Origin: Clostridium sp. CAG:389 | GTDB taxonomy: Bacteria; Bacillota; Clostridia; TANB77; CAG-508 | Length of the DNA stretch: 22,849 nucleotides | Reading direction: 5' to 3' | Assembly (NCBI GenBank): GCA_000438255.1 | Contig: FR901864.1 | Coordinates: 1-22,849, forward strand | In this document: piece after piece, positions 14,824 through 22,479 of the stretch | Layout of the letters: the number at the start of each line of letters is the position of its first letter | Numbering within the stretch: position 1 is the first letter of the stretch | Notes under the pieces: generated by a model | What the model was told of the DNA's origin: nothing | Database searches by the model: none | Seen by the model: only the letters and a program-made list of their open reading frames with translations | Position numbers and translations under genes: made by a program

Positions 14824-16455
14824 TTAACTTACTTTTTTATTTCTTAATTGCATAGCATATTGAATAGTAGCATCATTAATCTCGCCAGAAGAAATACGTG
14901 CAATTTCCTCAATAGCTTCTTTTTCATTTAATAACTTTATATTTGTATTTGTTCTATTTTCAACAACTTTTTTACTAATAAAATAATTATAATCAGCAAT
15001 TGCTGCAATACTTGGTAGATGTGAAATACATAATACTTGATGATTTTTAGAAATTCCATTTAATTTTTCTGCAACTGCACCTGCTGCCTTTCCACTAATT
15101 CCTGTATCTATTTCGTCAAAAATCAAAACTGGCATTTTATCTGTATCTGCTAATACTTTTTTTATTGCAAGCATTATTCTTGACATTTCACCACCTGATG
15201 CTATTTTTGACAATTGTTTTTCATCTTCACCTAAATTTGTGGTAATATAAAATTCTACAACATCTTTTCCATTTTCAAAGAACTCATCTTCATTATAATC
15301 TACATGAATATTTATATTAGCATTTTTCATTTCTAAATCTTCTAAAACTTTGTTTATATTTATACTTAAAACTTTTCCATATTCTGTTCTCAATTCATTC
15401 ATTTTTTTAGCTAATTGAGTCATTTCTTCTTTTATTTGTTTTAATTCTTTTTTTAGTTTATTATTATATTCATCTAGATTTTCAATATGATTTATTTCCG
15501 CTTCTATTTCATCTTTATAATTCAAAATTTCCTTAACATCATTACCATATTTTCTTTTTAAATTATAAATTAAATCAAGTCTTTCTTCAACTTCATTTCT
15601 TTCTTGCTCATCAAAATATACATCTTCTTTATGTTCTGATATATCTCTTGAAATTTCTTGTAATTCATAATATATATTTTTTAAATTACTAGAAATTTCT
15701 TCATACTCTTTGTCTATATTTTCAATTTTTTCTAATGCCCTTATTGCCACATTCAAACTATCTATACTATTTTCACCTATTGCAATGTCTGCTTCATTTA
15801 AATTTTTAGATATTTTTTCTGAATTTATCATTAGCTTTCTTTTTTCTTCTAAATTATCTTCCTCATTTACTTTTAAATTAGCTTCTTCTATTTCATTAAA
15901 TTGATATCTTAACAAATCTAGTTTTCTTTCTCTTTCTTTTTCATCTCCATAATTATTTTTTAATTCTTGTTTTATTTCTAAATATTTTTCATATTTTTCC
16001 TTATATTGTCTTTTTATATTAATTATTTTCTCTCCTATAAAACCATCTAGATATTTTAAATGAAATTTATTGTCAAGCAAACTTTGATTGTCGTTTTGAC
16101 CATGTATTTCTATAAATTTACTCATAAAATTTCTAAGCTCATTTACAGTTACCATTCTTCCATTTATTTTGCACATATTTTTTCCATTACTATTTATTTC
16201 TCTTGATACTATAATATTTCCATCTATTGAATTCTCATTTTCTGGTTCATACATGCATATTTCTACAAATGAATTTGTTTCTCCTTTTCTTATCATTTCC
16301 TTAGAAAATCTTCCGCCTGATATTATTCCTAATGAATCTATTATTAGAGTTTTTCCTGCTCCTGTTTCACCTGTTAATACATTTAATCCCTCATTTAAAT
16401 CTATACTTAAATCATCTATTATTCCTATATTTTTAATGTGTAATGTTGATATCAT
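14824..16455 (-). CDS. recN: DNA repair protein RecN
   Basis: A 543-residue SMC-like ATPase for double-strand-break repair. N-terminal Walker A GETGAGKT (29-36), the Q-loop-like FIEIHGQNDNQSLLD, two long Glu/Lys-rich coiled coils around a hinge (about 140-370), then the ABC signature KIASGGEMSRIMLAI and Walker B VLIFDEIDTGISG. The order and length fit RecN. AGGAGG lies 7 nt before the ATG. It has a consensus promoter at 16569-16597 and eno follows 61 bp later. In many Clostridia recN is near argR and spoIVB; here murI lies upstream. Confidence 0.95.
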   Translation of the reverse strand: MISTLHIKNIGIIDDLSIDLNEGLNVLTGETGAGKTLIIDSLGIISGGRFSKEMIRKGETNSFVEICMYEPENENSIDGNIIVSREINSNGKNMCKINGRMVTVNELRNFMSKFIEIHGQNDNQSLLDNKFHLKYLDGFIGEKIINIKRQYKEKYEKYLEIKQELKNNYGDEKERERKLDLLRYQFNEIEEANLKVNEEDNLEEKRKLMINSEKISKNLNEADIAIGENSIDSLNVAIRALEKIENIDKEYEEISSNLKNIYYELQEISRDISEHKEDVYFDEQERNEVEERLDLIYNLKRKYGNDVKEILNYKDEIEAEINHIENLDEYNNKLKKELKQIKEEMTQLAKKMNELRTEYGKVLSININKVLEDLEMKNANINIHVDYNEDEFFENGKDVVEFYITTNLGEDEKQLSKIASGGEMSRIMLAIKKVLADTDKMPVLIFDEIDTGISGKAAGAVAEKLNGISKNHQVLCISHLPSIAAIADYNYFISKKVVENRTNTNIKLLNEKEAIEEIARISSGEINDATIQYAMQLRNKKVS

Positions 16456-16568
16456 AAAAAGACCTCCTAAAAAACTTTATATTGTTCAATCATACATATT
16501 ATTTAGTAATAACACTTATTTTTCTGTATTTTATCGAACAAATTATTTGCGATTTTTTGTTTGGTCTT

Positions 16569-16597
16569 ATTATATATTTTGAATTTTATTTTGTCAA
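16569..16597 (-). promoter_or_regulatory. Consensus sigma-A promoter of recN
   Basis: TTGACA (16592-16597), 17-bp spacer, TATAAT (16569-16574) on the minus strand: all twelve consensus bases. It starts directly after the murI stop and leaves an untranslated leader of roughly 100 nt. Confidence 0.85.
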
Positions 16598-16602
16598 TAC
16601 TT

Positions 16603-17394
16603 TTACGAACATTTTTTTGAATTAAATACATTTATTTTTAAATTGCTAAAAAATCTTTCTCTTTTATATTCAGAATTACTAGAATCAAAAAACTCAATTC
16701 TCCCTTTATCATCAGAATTATTTACTAAATCATTTTCTTCTAAAATATCTTTTAAATGTTTTGCCAAACTCTCTGCACCATTAAAAAACTCAACATCCCC
16801 CAATACATCCTTTATTTCATCTTGTATTAAAGGATAATGCGTACACCCCAAAACAACATTATGGACCTTTCCTATGTATTTAGATAAATTTTTTTTCAAA
16901 TATTTTTCGATTTTTTCTTTATTCCCCTCTTCAATAATATCAGCAAGTCCCTGACAAGCCATCAAATAAGTTTTATGATTATCATATTTATTATATAATT
17001 TATGAAATTTTTCGCTCTCTATTGTTCCCTTTGTAGCCATTACAAGTGTCACCTTATCAAATGCAAAATCATATACCATTTTATATGCTGGTTCTATTGC
17101 AATTATCGGTATATATGGATATTTTTCTCTTAAACTTTTAGCAGCCTTTGCGCTTGCTGTATTACAAGCAATTACTATTGTCTTGCATTTCTGTTCAATA
17201 AAATTACTTACAATTTTATCACATATTTCAATTATTTCTTCATCAGTTTTATCTCCATATGGATTATTTTTAGAATCACTATAATATATATAATTTTCGT
17301 TTGGTAATATTTTTATTATTTCTTTTAGAACTGTTACTCCTCCTATTCCTGAGTCAAAAATACCTATGCTTTCTTCTCTTTTCACAATGTTCAT
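16603..17394 (-). CDS. murI: Glutamate racemase
   Basis: A 263-residue cytosolic enzyme that makes D-glutamate for peptidoglycan. The two catalytic cysteines are present in VIACNTASAKAAKSLREKY and VLGCTHYPLI, with the substrate loops GIFDSGIGGVTVL and IYYSDSKNNPYGDKT. The ATG at 17394 is chosen: AAGGA is 8 nt upstream, and the family starts a few residues before IGIFDSG. A GTG at 17385 with AAAGG 9 nt upstream is a real alternative, and the frame extends to 17427. It follows ohyA after a terminator, so it probably has its own promoter in the gap. Confidence 0.93.
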   Translation of the reverse strand: MNIVKREESIGIFDSGIGGVTVLKEIIKILPNENYIYYSDSKNNPYGDKTDEEIIEICDKIVSNFIEQKCKTIVIACNTASAKAAKSLREKYPYIPIIAIEPAYKMVYDFAFDKVTLVMATKGTIESEKFHKLYNKYDNHKTYLMACQGLADIIEEGNKEKIEKYLKKNLSKYIGKVHNVVLGCTHYPLIQDEIKDVLGDVEFFNGAESLAKHLKDILEENDLVNNSDDKGRIEFFDSSNSEYKRERFFSNLKINVFNSKKCS

Positions 17395-17493
17395 CCTTTC
17401 TATCCTTAGGATTCCTTTTTGGGACATATCTTCTTAGGACATTTAATTCTTAATACTTTTTACATTATATATAATTATACCTATAAAAACAAT

Positions 17494-17521
17494 AAAAAAG
17501 CAGAAAATTTCTACTTTTTTA
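17494..17521 (-). terminator. Bidirectional intrinsic terminator after ohyA
   Basis: AAAAAAG-TAGAA and TTCTG-CTTTTTT form a stem with A and T flanks, giving a U run on either strand. On the minus strand it ends the ohyA transcript before murI. Its stem has one G-U pair. The rest of 17395-17606 shows no ORF. Confidence 0.6.
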
Positions 17522-17606
17522 TTATATCATTTTTATTACAAAATATCCTTTTTTACTACGATATCACCAAAATATACGTCTCCAAGATGACTCACAAAAG
17601 TCTATT

Positions 17607-19382
17607 TTATATCAAATTATATCTCTTTAATAAATCCTCAACAACAGTACCTTCAACCTTTTTCAATGCCTTTTTAGCAACAAGTTCAGTAGCAAAAGGT
17701 AACTTCATATCAGACAATTTCTTACCATCCATCATCTTAGAAGTAGAATCAAGTAACACACGAACATCATAGCAAGAACCAAATACCTCTGGAACACCTC
17801 TATCAACATCTAATAATGTATAAACCGCTTCCATAGCAGTTCTTACAGAATATTCTGTCGTAAATACAGTATCTCTAACAGTATCTGCAAATTGTCCTAA
17901 AAATGCAAAGTTTCTGCATCCATCTGGAACAACTTTTGGTCTATCTCCTGCTGTTCTTGGCATAAAGAATGCTGTTATATATGGCATCATGCAAGGTACA
18001 CAATTTGCTGAATTTGTAGCTAGTTCTTCTATTTGATCTTCTGGTACACCTAAATGATATAGCCATTCTTCTGTAATTTCTTTACCTGTACATTCTCTCA
18101 TTGGTTTCTTTATATAATTTCCTGGTTTGTTTGTAAATAAACCATAAACCCATACTACTAATTGTCCTTTTGGTTGATTTTTGAAGTGTGGTTGTCTATT
18201 TATTGTCCAACTCATTAACCAATTGGAATCTTTTACTGAAACAATTCCACCTGTTACAACTCTACCACTAAATGGATCTCTTTTACAGATTTTCTCTATA
18301 TATGGTGGTATTTTATCATCTAATGTTGTAACTGTTGCTGATTCCCAATTTGTCTTAGAAATATCTGAACAGAATTTATCTGGATGTCCAAAATCTTGAC
18401 TTTGTCTTGCAATTTTTCTCCATAAGTCCCAGCATGCACCTTCGCCATTTTGTATAGTCAAATCTGGTGCTGTATTTTGGTCTCCAAGCATTGCTTTTTC
18501 TGTACAACTTCCATTTGTAACAAATACTAAATCATCTACTGTTAAATTGATTGTTTCTTCTTCACCATTATGAATGCATATTATTTGTTTAGCAGTCTTC
18601 TTGTTGCCATCAATATCAAATAAAACATTAGTAACTTTTGTGTCATATTGGAATTGAACTCCATGACTTTCTAAGTATTTCACCATTGGTAATATTAATG
18701 ATTCATATTGATTATATTTTGTAAATTTTAATGCAGAAAAATCTGGTAATCCACCAATATGATGTATAAATCTTTGAATGTATAATTTCATTTCTAGTGC
18801 ACTGTGCCAATCTTCAAATGCAAACATTGTCCTCCAATATAACCAGAAATTTGATTTAAAAAATTCATCCGTAAATACATCTGTTATTTTTTTATCATAT
18901 AAATCTTCATCTTTTGTCATAAATAATTTTATTATTTCCATTGATGCTTTTTCAGATAATGTAAATTTTCCATCTGTATGTGCATCTTGACCTCTTTTTA
19001 CTGTTGCTCTCATTAATGAATAATTTGGATCCTTTTTATTAAGCCAATAATATTCATCTAGCACTGATGCTCCTTCTGTCTCTAATGATGGTATTGAACG
19101 GAATAAGTCCCATAAACATTCAAAGTGATTTTCCATTTCTCTTCCACCACGGATTATAAATCCTTTTTGAGCATCTTCAATTCCATCACATGCTCCTCCT
19201 GGTAATTTTGCTTCTTCTAATATGTGAATATTTTCACCTTTCATTTGTCCATCTCTTACTAAGAAACATGCAGCTGCAAGTGATGCAAGCCCTGCTCCTA
19301 CGAGATATGCTGATTTGTTGTCTACTCCTTCTGGTTTTCTAGGGTGTGCAAATGCTTCATAATTTCCATTACTATAATACAT
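17607..19382 (-). CDS. ohyA: Oleate hydratase (myosin-cross-reactive antigen family)
   Basis: A 591-residue FAD-dependent enzyme that adds water to the cis-9 double bond of oleate and similar unsaturated fatty acids to give 10-hydroxy acids. The Rossmann motif AYLVGAGLASLAAACFL (25-41) binds FAD, and Glu82 in GGREMENHFECLWDLF aligns with the catalytic acid known from characterised OhyA enzymes. PFSGRVVTGG, SWTINRQPHF and AFLGQFADTVRDTVFTTEYS are also family blocks. AAAGGAGG lies 8 nt before the ATG. It lies downstream of a TetR regulator and a hydrolase and has its own promoter (19410-19439). It probably detoxifies or modifies host or diet fatty acids. Confidence 0.95.
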   Translation of the reverse strand: MYYSNGNYEAFAHPRKPEGVDNKSAYLVGAGLASLAAACFLVRDGQMKGENIHILEEAKLPGGACDGIEDAQKGFIIRGGREMENHFECLWDLFRSIPSLETEGASVLDEYYWLNKKDPNYSLMRATVKRGQDAHTDGKFTLSEKASMEIIKLFMTKDEDLYDKKITDVFTDEFFKSNFWLYWRTMFAFEDWHSALEMKLYIQRFIHHIGGLPDFSALKFTKYNQYESLILPMVKYLESHGVQFQYDTKVTNVLFDIDGNKKTAKQIICIHNGEEETINLTVDDLVFVTNGSCTEKAMLGDQNTAPDLTIQNGEGACWDLWRKIARQSQDFGHPDKFCSDISKTNWESATVTTLDDKIPPYIEKICKRDPFSGRVVTGGIVSVKDSNWLMSWTINRQPHFKNQPKGQLVVWVYGLFTNKPGNYIKKPMRECTGKEITEEWLYHLGVPEDQIEELATNSANCVPCMMPYITAFFMPRTAGDRPKVVPDGCRNFAFLGQFADTVRDTVFTTEYSVRTAMEAVYTLLDVDRGVPEVFGSCYDVRVLLDSTSKMMDGKKLSDMKLPFATELVAKKALKKVEGTVVEDLLKRYNLI

Positions 19383-19409
19383 ATTTTATTCCTCCTTTGT
19401 TACTGAAGT

Positions 19410-19439
19410 ATTATAAAAACAATTTTTTTAAATTTTCAA
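19410..19439 (-). promoter_or_regulatory. Candidate ohyA promoter
   Basis: TTGAAA (19434-19439), an 18-bp spacer, TATAAT (19410-19415) on the minus strand, about 30 bp before the ATG. The region up to the tetR end is AT-rich; it also holds the 19510-19562 inverted repeat. Confidence 0.5.
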
Positions 19440-19509
19440 TATACAAGTATTTAAATATGTATAGTTTTTAGACATTTTTATATTTTTGTATAAATATATA
19501 AAAACAAAT

Positions 19510-19562
19510 TTATGCTTCATAGTTTATTATATTTGACAGTATAATAGCTCTATGAAGCATAA
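19510..19562 (-). repeat. Nested perfect inverted repeat between tetR and ohyA
   Basis: The outer arms are 13 bp, TTATGCTTCATAG (19510-19522) and CTATGAAGCATAA (19550-19562); the inner arms are TATTATA (19525-19531) and TATAATA (19540-19546). On the minus strand the RNA continues ATTTGTTTTT, which suits a tetR terminator. Each outer arm also holds its own small dyad TATG-CTT-CATA, so a pair of operators is the alternative. Confidence 0.75.
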
Positions 19563-19567
19563 TAATT

Positions 19568-20116
19568 TTAATTTTGCATTTTTTCTAGTGCTTTTTTGAA
19601 ATCACCTTCAATAATATCATTCAACTTTTTAATAATAACCTCTGGTTGCTCTTTCATCCCATCTTCTATCCATTCCTGTAAGATTCCAACAAAGCCATAT
19701 TTATAAAAATCAGCCATAAATTTTTTATCTTCTTTTTTTATATTCATACCCTCTGATTCTTTATCTATAAAATCTATTAATAATTTATTTGTTTGCATAT
19801 AAATAAATCTTAATAAATACTCTCTACTTATGGAATTATATGTATTTTTCACAAATTCTTTATTTTTTAATACATATTTAAATATATACAAAAAACGTTG
19901 TTGCCAATCTTCATCTTTATTATCTATTTCATCTATAACTTCATTTTTGTATATCCATTCCAATAAATCATATATGTCTTTAAAATGATAGTAAAATGTT
20001 TGTCTGTTTACTCCACATTCGTCTGTTATATTTGCTATTGTTATTTTTGATAGATCTTTTTTTGAAAGCAATTTTTTTAAAGATACTGCTAGCGCTTTTT
20101 TCGTTAATTCTGACAT
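19568..20116 (-). CDS. TetR/AcrR-family transcriptional regulator
   Basis: A 182-residue one-component regulator. The N-terminal HTH spans residues 24-46 (KITIANITDECGVNRQTFYYHF), followed by the tetR-type helix LLEWIYKNE; the C-terminal ligand domain is helical and divergent. Proteins of this build with a DhaS-like C-terminal domain are often called TetR-like. AAAGGAG lies 5 nt before the ATG. It lies 33 bp after the hydrolase gene and 185 bp before ohyA. The natural inference is that it senses a fatty acid or lipid and controls ohyA, the hydrolase or both, but no ligand can be read from the sequence. Confidence 0.88.
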   Translation of the reverse strand: MSELTKKALAVSLKKLLSKKDLSKITIANITDECGVNRQTFYYHFKDIYDLLEWIYKNEVIDEIDNKDEDWQQRFLYIFKYVLKNKEFVKNTYNSISREYLLRFIYMQTNKLLIDFIDKESEGMNIKKEDKKFMADFYKYGFVGILQEWIEDGMKEQPEVIIKKLNDIIEGDFKKALEKMQN

Positions 20117-20149
20117 ATTTTCTCCTTTATTTCTTCTTCTGTCTTTTTT

Positions 20150-21061
20150 CTAAACTAAATTATTAATCCATTTTAATATATTTTCATATACTACTTTATT
20201 TTCTAATTCATTTAAAATTTCATGACTCATGTTTTCATATAAATCACTACTTATATTTGTATAACCCAAATCATTCAAAAAAGTTTGAGCTTTATACCAT
20301 GCCTTAACTGATGATATTACAGGGTCATCACTTCCTGCTATAAAATATATTGGCAATTTTAAATTATTTTTTCTATATATTTTGGGATTATATATATCTA
20401 TCATCAATCTTATAATATTTTCAAATCCATTTAATGTATAGTCATATTGACATAGTTCATCTGCATTATATTTTTCTACTATTTCTCTATTATTGCAAAT
20501 CCAGCTATTTTTCAAATTATCTTTTTTTCCATATCCATTAAACATTAAATTTTTAACAAATTTACTACGATATTTTTCACCTTTAAATATTTCCATTATT
20601 TTTACTATTGCTAGTCCCAATTTTGCATTTACATTTTTACTTGGTGACCCACATACTATTAAACCATCTATCTTATTGTCATATTTTGCAATATATTTTC
20701 TTACTATCATTGACCCCATACTATGTCCGAATAATATTAATTTTTTGTTTTTAAATTTTTCTTTTAGATATCTTGTTATTTGATACAAGTCCTCTATTAC
20801 TGCTTCTGCTTCATTTTCGTAAAAATATCCTATATCTTCTTCATTTTTTAGACTTTTTCCATGTCCTCTGTGGTCATTTATAAAACATGCATATCCATTT
20901 TTTGCTAAATATTTCATAAAGTCTATATATCTTTCTTTGTGCTCGTTCATTCCGTGTGCAAGTTGCACTATTCCTTTTATTTCGCCTTCTGGTTTTATTA
21001 GTAAACAGTCTATTTCTAATTCATCAACTTCTGATACAATTTTAATTTTTTCTTCTTTCAT
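20150..21061 (-). CDS. Alpha/beta hydrolase, monoacylglycerol-lipase-like
   Basis: A 303-residue cytosolic serine hydrolase. The oxyanion-side motif LAHGMNEHKERY (34-45), the block INDHRGHGKS (61-70), the nucleophile Ser114 in FGHSMGSM, the acid in IAGSDDPVISS and the His in YENMSHEILNE complete a catalytic triad. HG-x-x-E-H and DHRGHG are typical of the monoacylglycerol lipase / lysophospholipase group, which frees fatty acids from glycerol esters. AAAGGA precedes the ATG. It is first or second in a minus-strand run Nudix, hydrolase, tetR, spaced 26 and 33 bp. The lipid substrate is inferred from the motif set and the OhyA neighbour. Confidence 0.88.
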   Translation of the reverse strand: MKEEKIKIVSEVDELEIDCLLIKPEGEIKGIVQLAHGMNEHKERYIDFMKYLAKNGYACFINDHRGHGKSLKNEEDIGYFYENEAEAVIEDLYQITRYLKEKFKNKKLILFGHSMGSMIVRKYIAKYDNKIDGLIVCGSPSKNVNAKLGLAIVKIMEIFKGEKYRSKFVKNLMFNGYGKKDNLKNSWICNNREIVEKYNADELCQYDYTLNGFENIIRLMIDIYNPKIYRKNNLKLPIYFIAGSDDPVISSVKAWYKAQTFLNDLGYTNISSDLYENMSHEILNELENKVVYENILKWINNLV

Positions 21062-21087
21062 ATTTTTCCTTTCATCAATTTGAATTT

Positions 21088-21846
21088 TTATTGTTTTTTA
21101 TTATTATAATCTCTGGTTATTTCATTAATCAAATTTATTAAATATGGTCTTTTAGGATTTTTCAGTGCATTAAATTCCTCCATTGCATTACTCTCTTGTA
21201 AAAACATTAATTTTTCAAATTCTATTTCTAAATTATTTTGAATTAAATATCTTTTGTATTCTTCAAAATGTTTCTGTAATTCTTCTTTGGTCTCTTCTAC
21301 TCTACCAATTGCTATAAATCCATATGCATGTCTTTTTTCATCAGGAATCTCTAAGTATTTTATTTTATAATTTATATTATCTAAATTTAAATTTATTTCC
21401 TCTTTTAGTTCTCTTTTTATAGTTTGACTTACATCCATTATTCCATTCTCAATATCTTTTTTATCTATTCCTCCACCTGGTATTTGTAAACAGTGTGGAA
21501 GTGATGTCGTTTCACTCATTTCACCTAATACTAAATAATTGTCTTTGGTTATTAGCATTATTCCTCCCCAGGGTACGTTACATTTATATTCTTTTTCTTT
21601 TATTCCAACTCTTTCATCATATAAGTAATGTGCATAATTTGTTTTTATAGCTTTCATTTTTATTTCATTTTCGTTTTTTTCAATTTCTTCTATAGTATAA
21701 TCTAGTCCATTATATAAATTGGGATTTTTTTCTATTGCATTTTTCCAAAATTTTTCTATTTTTTCTTTTAATTTTTCTGGAAGCCTTTTTTCTCTTTCTT
21801 CATATTTTATTATTATAGATTTTTTTATTTCTATTATGTTACTCAT
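21088..21846 (-). CDS. Nudix-like hydrolase with a long N-terminal extension
   Basis: A 252-residue soluble protein. The central part reads GGIMLITKDNYLVLGEMS, then LPHCLQIPGGGIDKKD and TIKRELKEEINL. RELKEE (145-150) is the metal-binding core of a Nudix box, and PGGGI is its start, but the spacing between the glycines and the RE is longer than GX5EX7RE, and the G after EE is replaced by Asn. The first 90 residues are a Lys/Glu-rich helical extension not seen in compact Nudix enzymes. The family removes nucleoside diphosphate-linked groups; the substrate is unknown. GGTGAG precedes the ATG. It lies just upstream of the hydrolase gene. Confidence 0.75.
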   Translation of the reverse strand: MSNIIEIKKSIIIKYEEREKRLPEKLKEKIEKFWKNAIEKNPNLYNGLDYTIEEIEKNENEIKMKAIKTNYAHYLYDERVGIKEKEYKCNVPWGGIMLITKDNYLVLGEMSETTSLPHCLQIPGGGIDKKDIENGIMDVSQTIKRELKEEINLNLDNINYKIKYLEIPDEKRHAYGFIAIGRVEETKEELQKHFEEYKRYLIQNNLEIEFEKLMFLQESNAMEEFNALKNPKRPYLINLINEITRDYNNKKQ

Positions 21847-21912
21847 TCATCTCACCTTTTCCTATTTTTATATTTATGATAATTATATTATAAAAATCAT
21901 TATTAATTAGCA

Positions 21913-22287
21913 TTATTTTATTGTATATCCTAATTTATAATGTATTTCCTTATGGCAATTAGAGCATACTAACATACATTTTAATGCTTCTGATTTATAC
22001 TCTTTCCAAGACATAGTATTTCCTGAACCTAATTTAAATTCTTTAATACTCGGATTTTTATGATGAAATTCTAATGCATCTATGCACCTATCATATCCAC
22101 AAACGCAGCATTTTCCACCTAATAATTTTACTGCCTGTTTTTTCATATTATTTCTTAATATAGTTTTTTGGTGTTTTCTTGTCTCATTATCTAGCCTTGT
22201 TGATTCTCCACTACATTCATAACAGTAAATTCTTGTTGAACTTTTTGTTTCAAATTTATTTTCGCATATTTCGCATACTTTTATCAT
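21913..22287 (-). CDS. HNH nuclease-like protein with N-terminal zinc ribbon
   Basis: A 124-residue protein with two zinc-binding parts. Residues 5-25 hold CEICENKF and CYEC, a short ribbon. Residues 60-118 hold CCVCGYDRCIDALEFHHKNP and CMLVCSNCHKEIHY, a His-Asn-His core with the C-x-x-C and C-x-x-C-H pairs of the HNH family; His76, Asn110 and His112/His116 are the likely metal and catalytic residues. HNH enzymes include homing endonucleases, phage and restriction nucleases. AAGGATG precedes the ATG. It starts about 190 bp downstream of the intron-split tRNA-Asn, transcribed the same way but after its terminator. A free-standing homing endonuclease is possible, not shown. Confidence 0.85.
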   Translation of the reverse strand: MIKVCEICENKFETKSSTRIYCYECSGESTRLDNETRKHQKTILRNNMKKQAVKLLGGKCCVCGYDRCIDALEFHHKNPSIKEFKLGSGNTMSWKEYKSEALKCMLVCSNCHKEIHYKLGYTIK

Positions 22288-22434
22288 ATTTTCACATCCT
22301 TAATGTATTAATTATATAATAAATTATTACATTTTAATAGCGAACATTGTTAATTTTTATATTTTAAGTTATCATTTTAATATTGACTTTTGTATTTTAT
22401 TTTTGTATAATGCGAATACTCCTTATTTTTGAAT

Positions 22435-22467
22435 AAAAAAAAACCTTGTAAATGTTACTTTACAAAG
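22435..22467 (-). terminator. Intrinsic terminator of the rRNA-tRNA operon
   Basis: On the minus strand CTTTGTAAA (22459-22467), loop GTAACA, TTTACAAGG (22444-22452) form a 9-bp stem with one G-U pair, followed by nine T residues (22435-22443). It lies 13 bp past the tRNA CCA end. Confidence 0.9.
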
Positions 22468-22479
22468 CTTTTTATTTAT

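Noticed and set aside
16520..16560. LexA/SOS box at CGAACAAATTATTTGCG near the recN promoter
   Set aside because: Only the left half resembles a clostridial or Bacillus LexA half-site; the spacing and right half do not fit, and the position is downstream of the -10.
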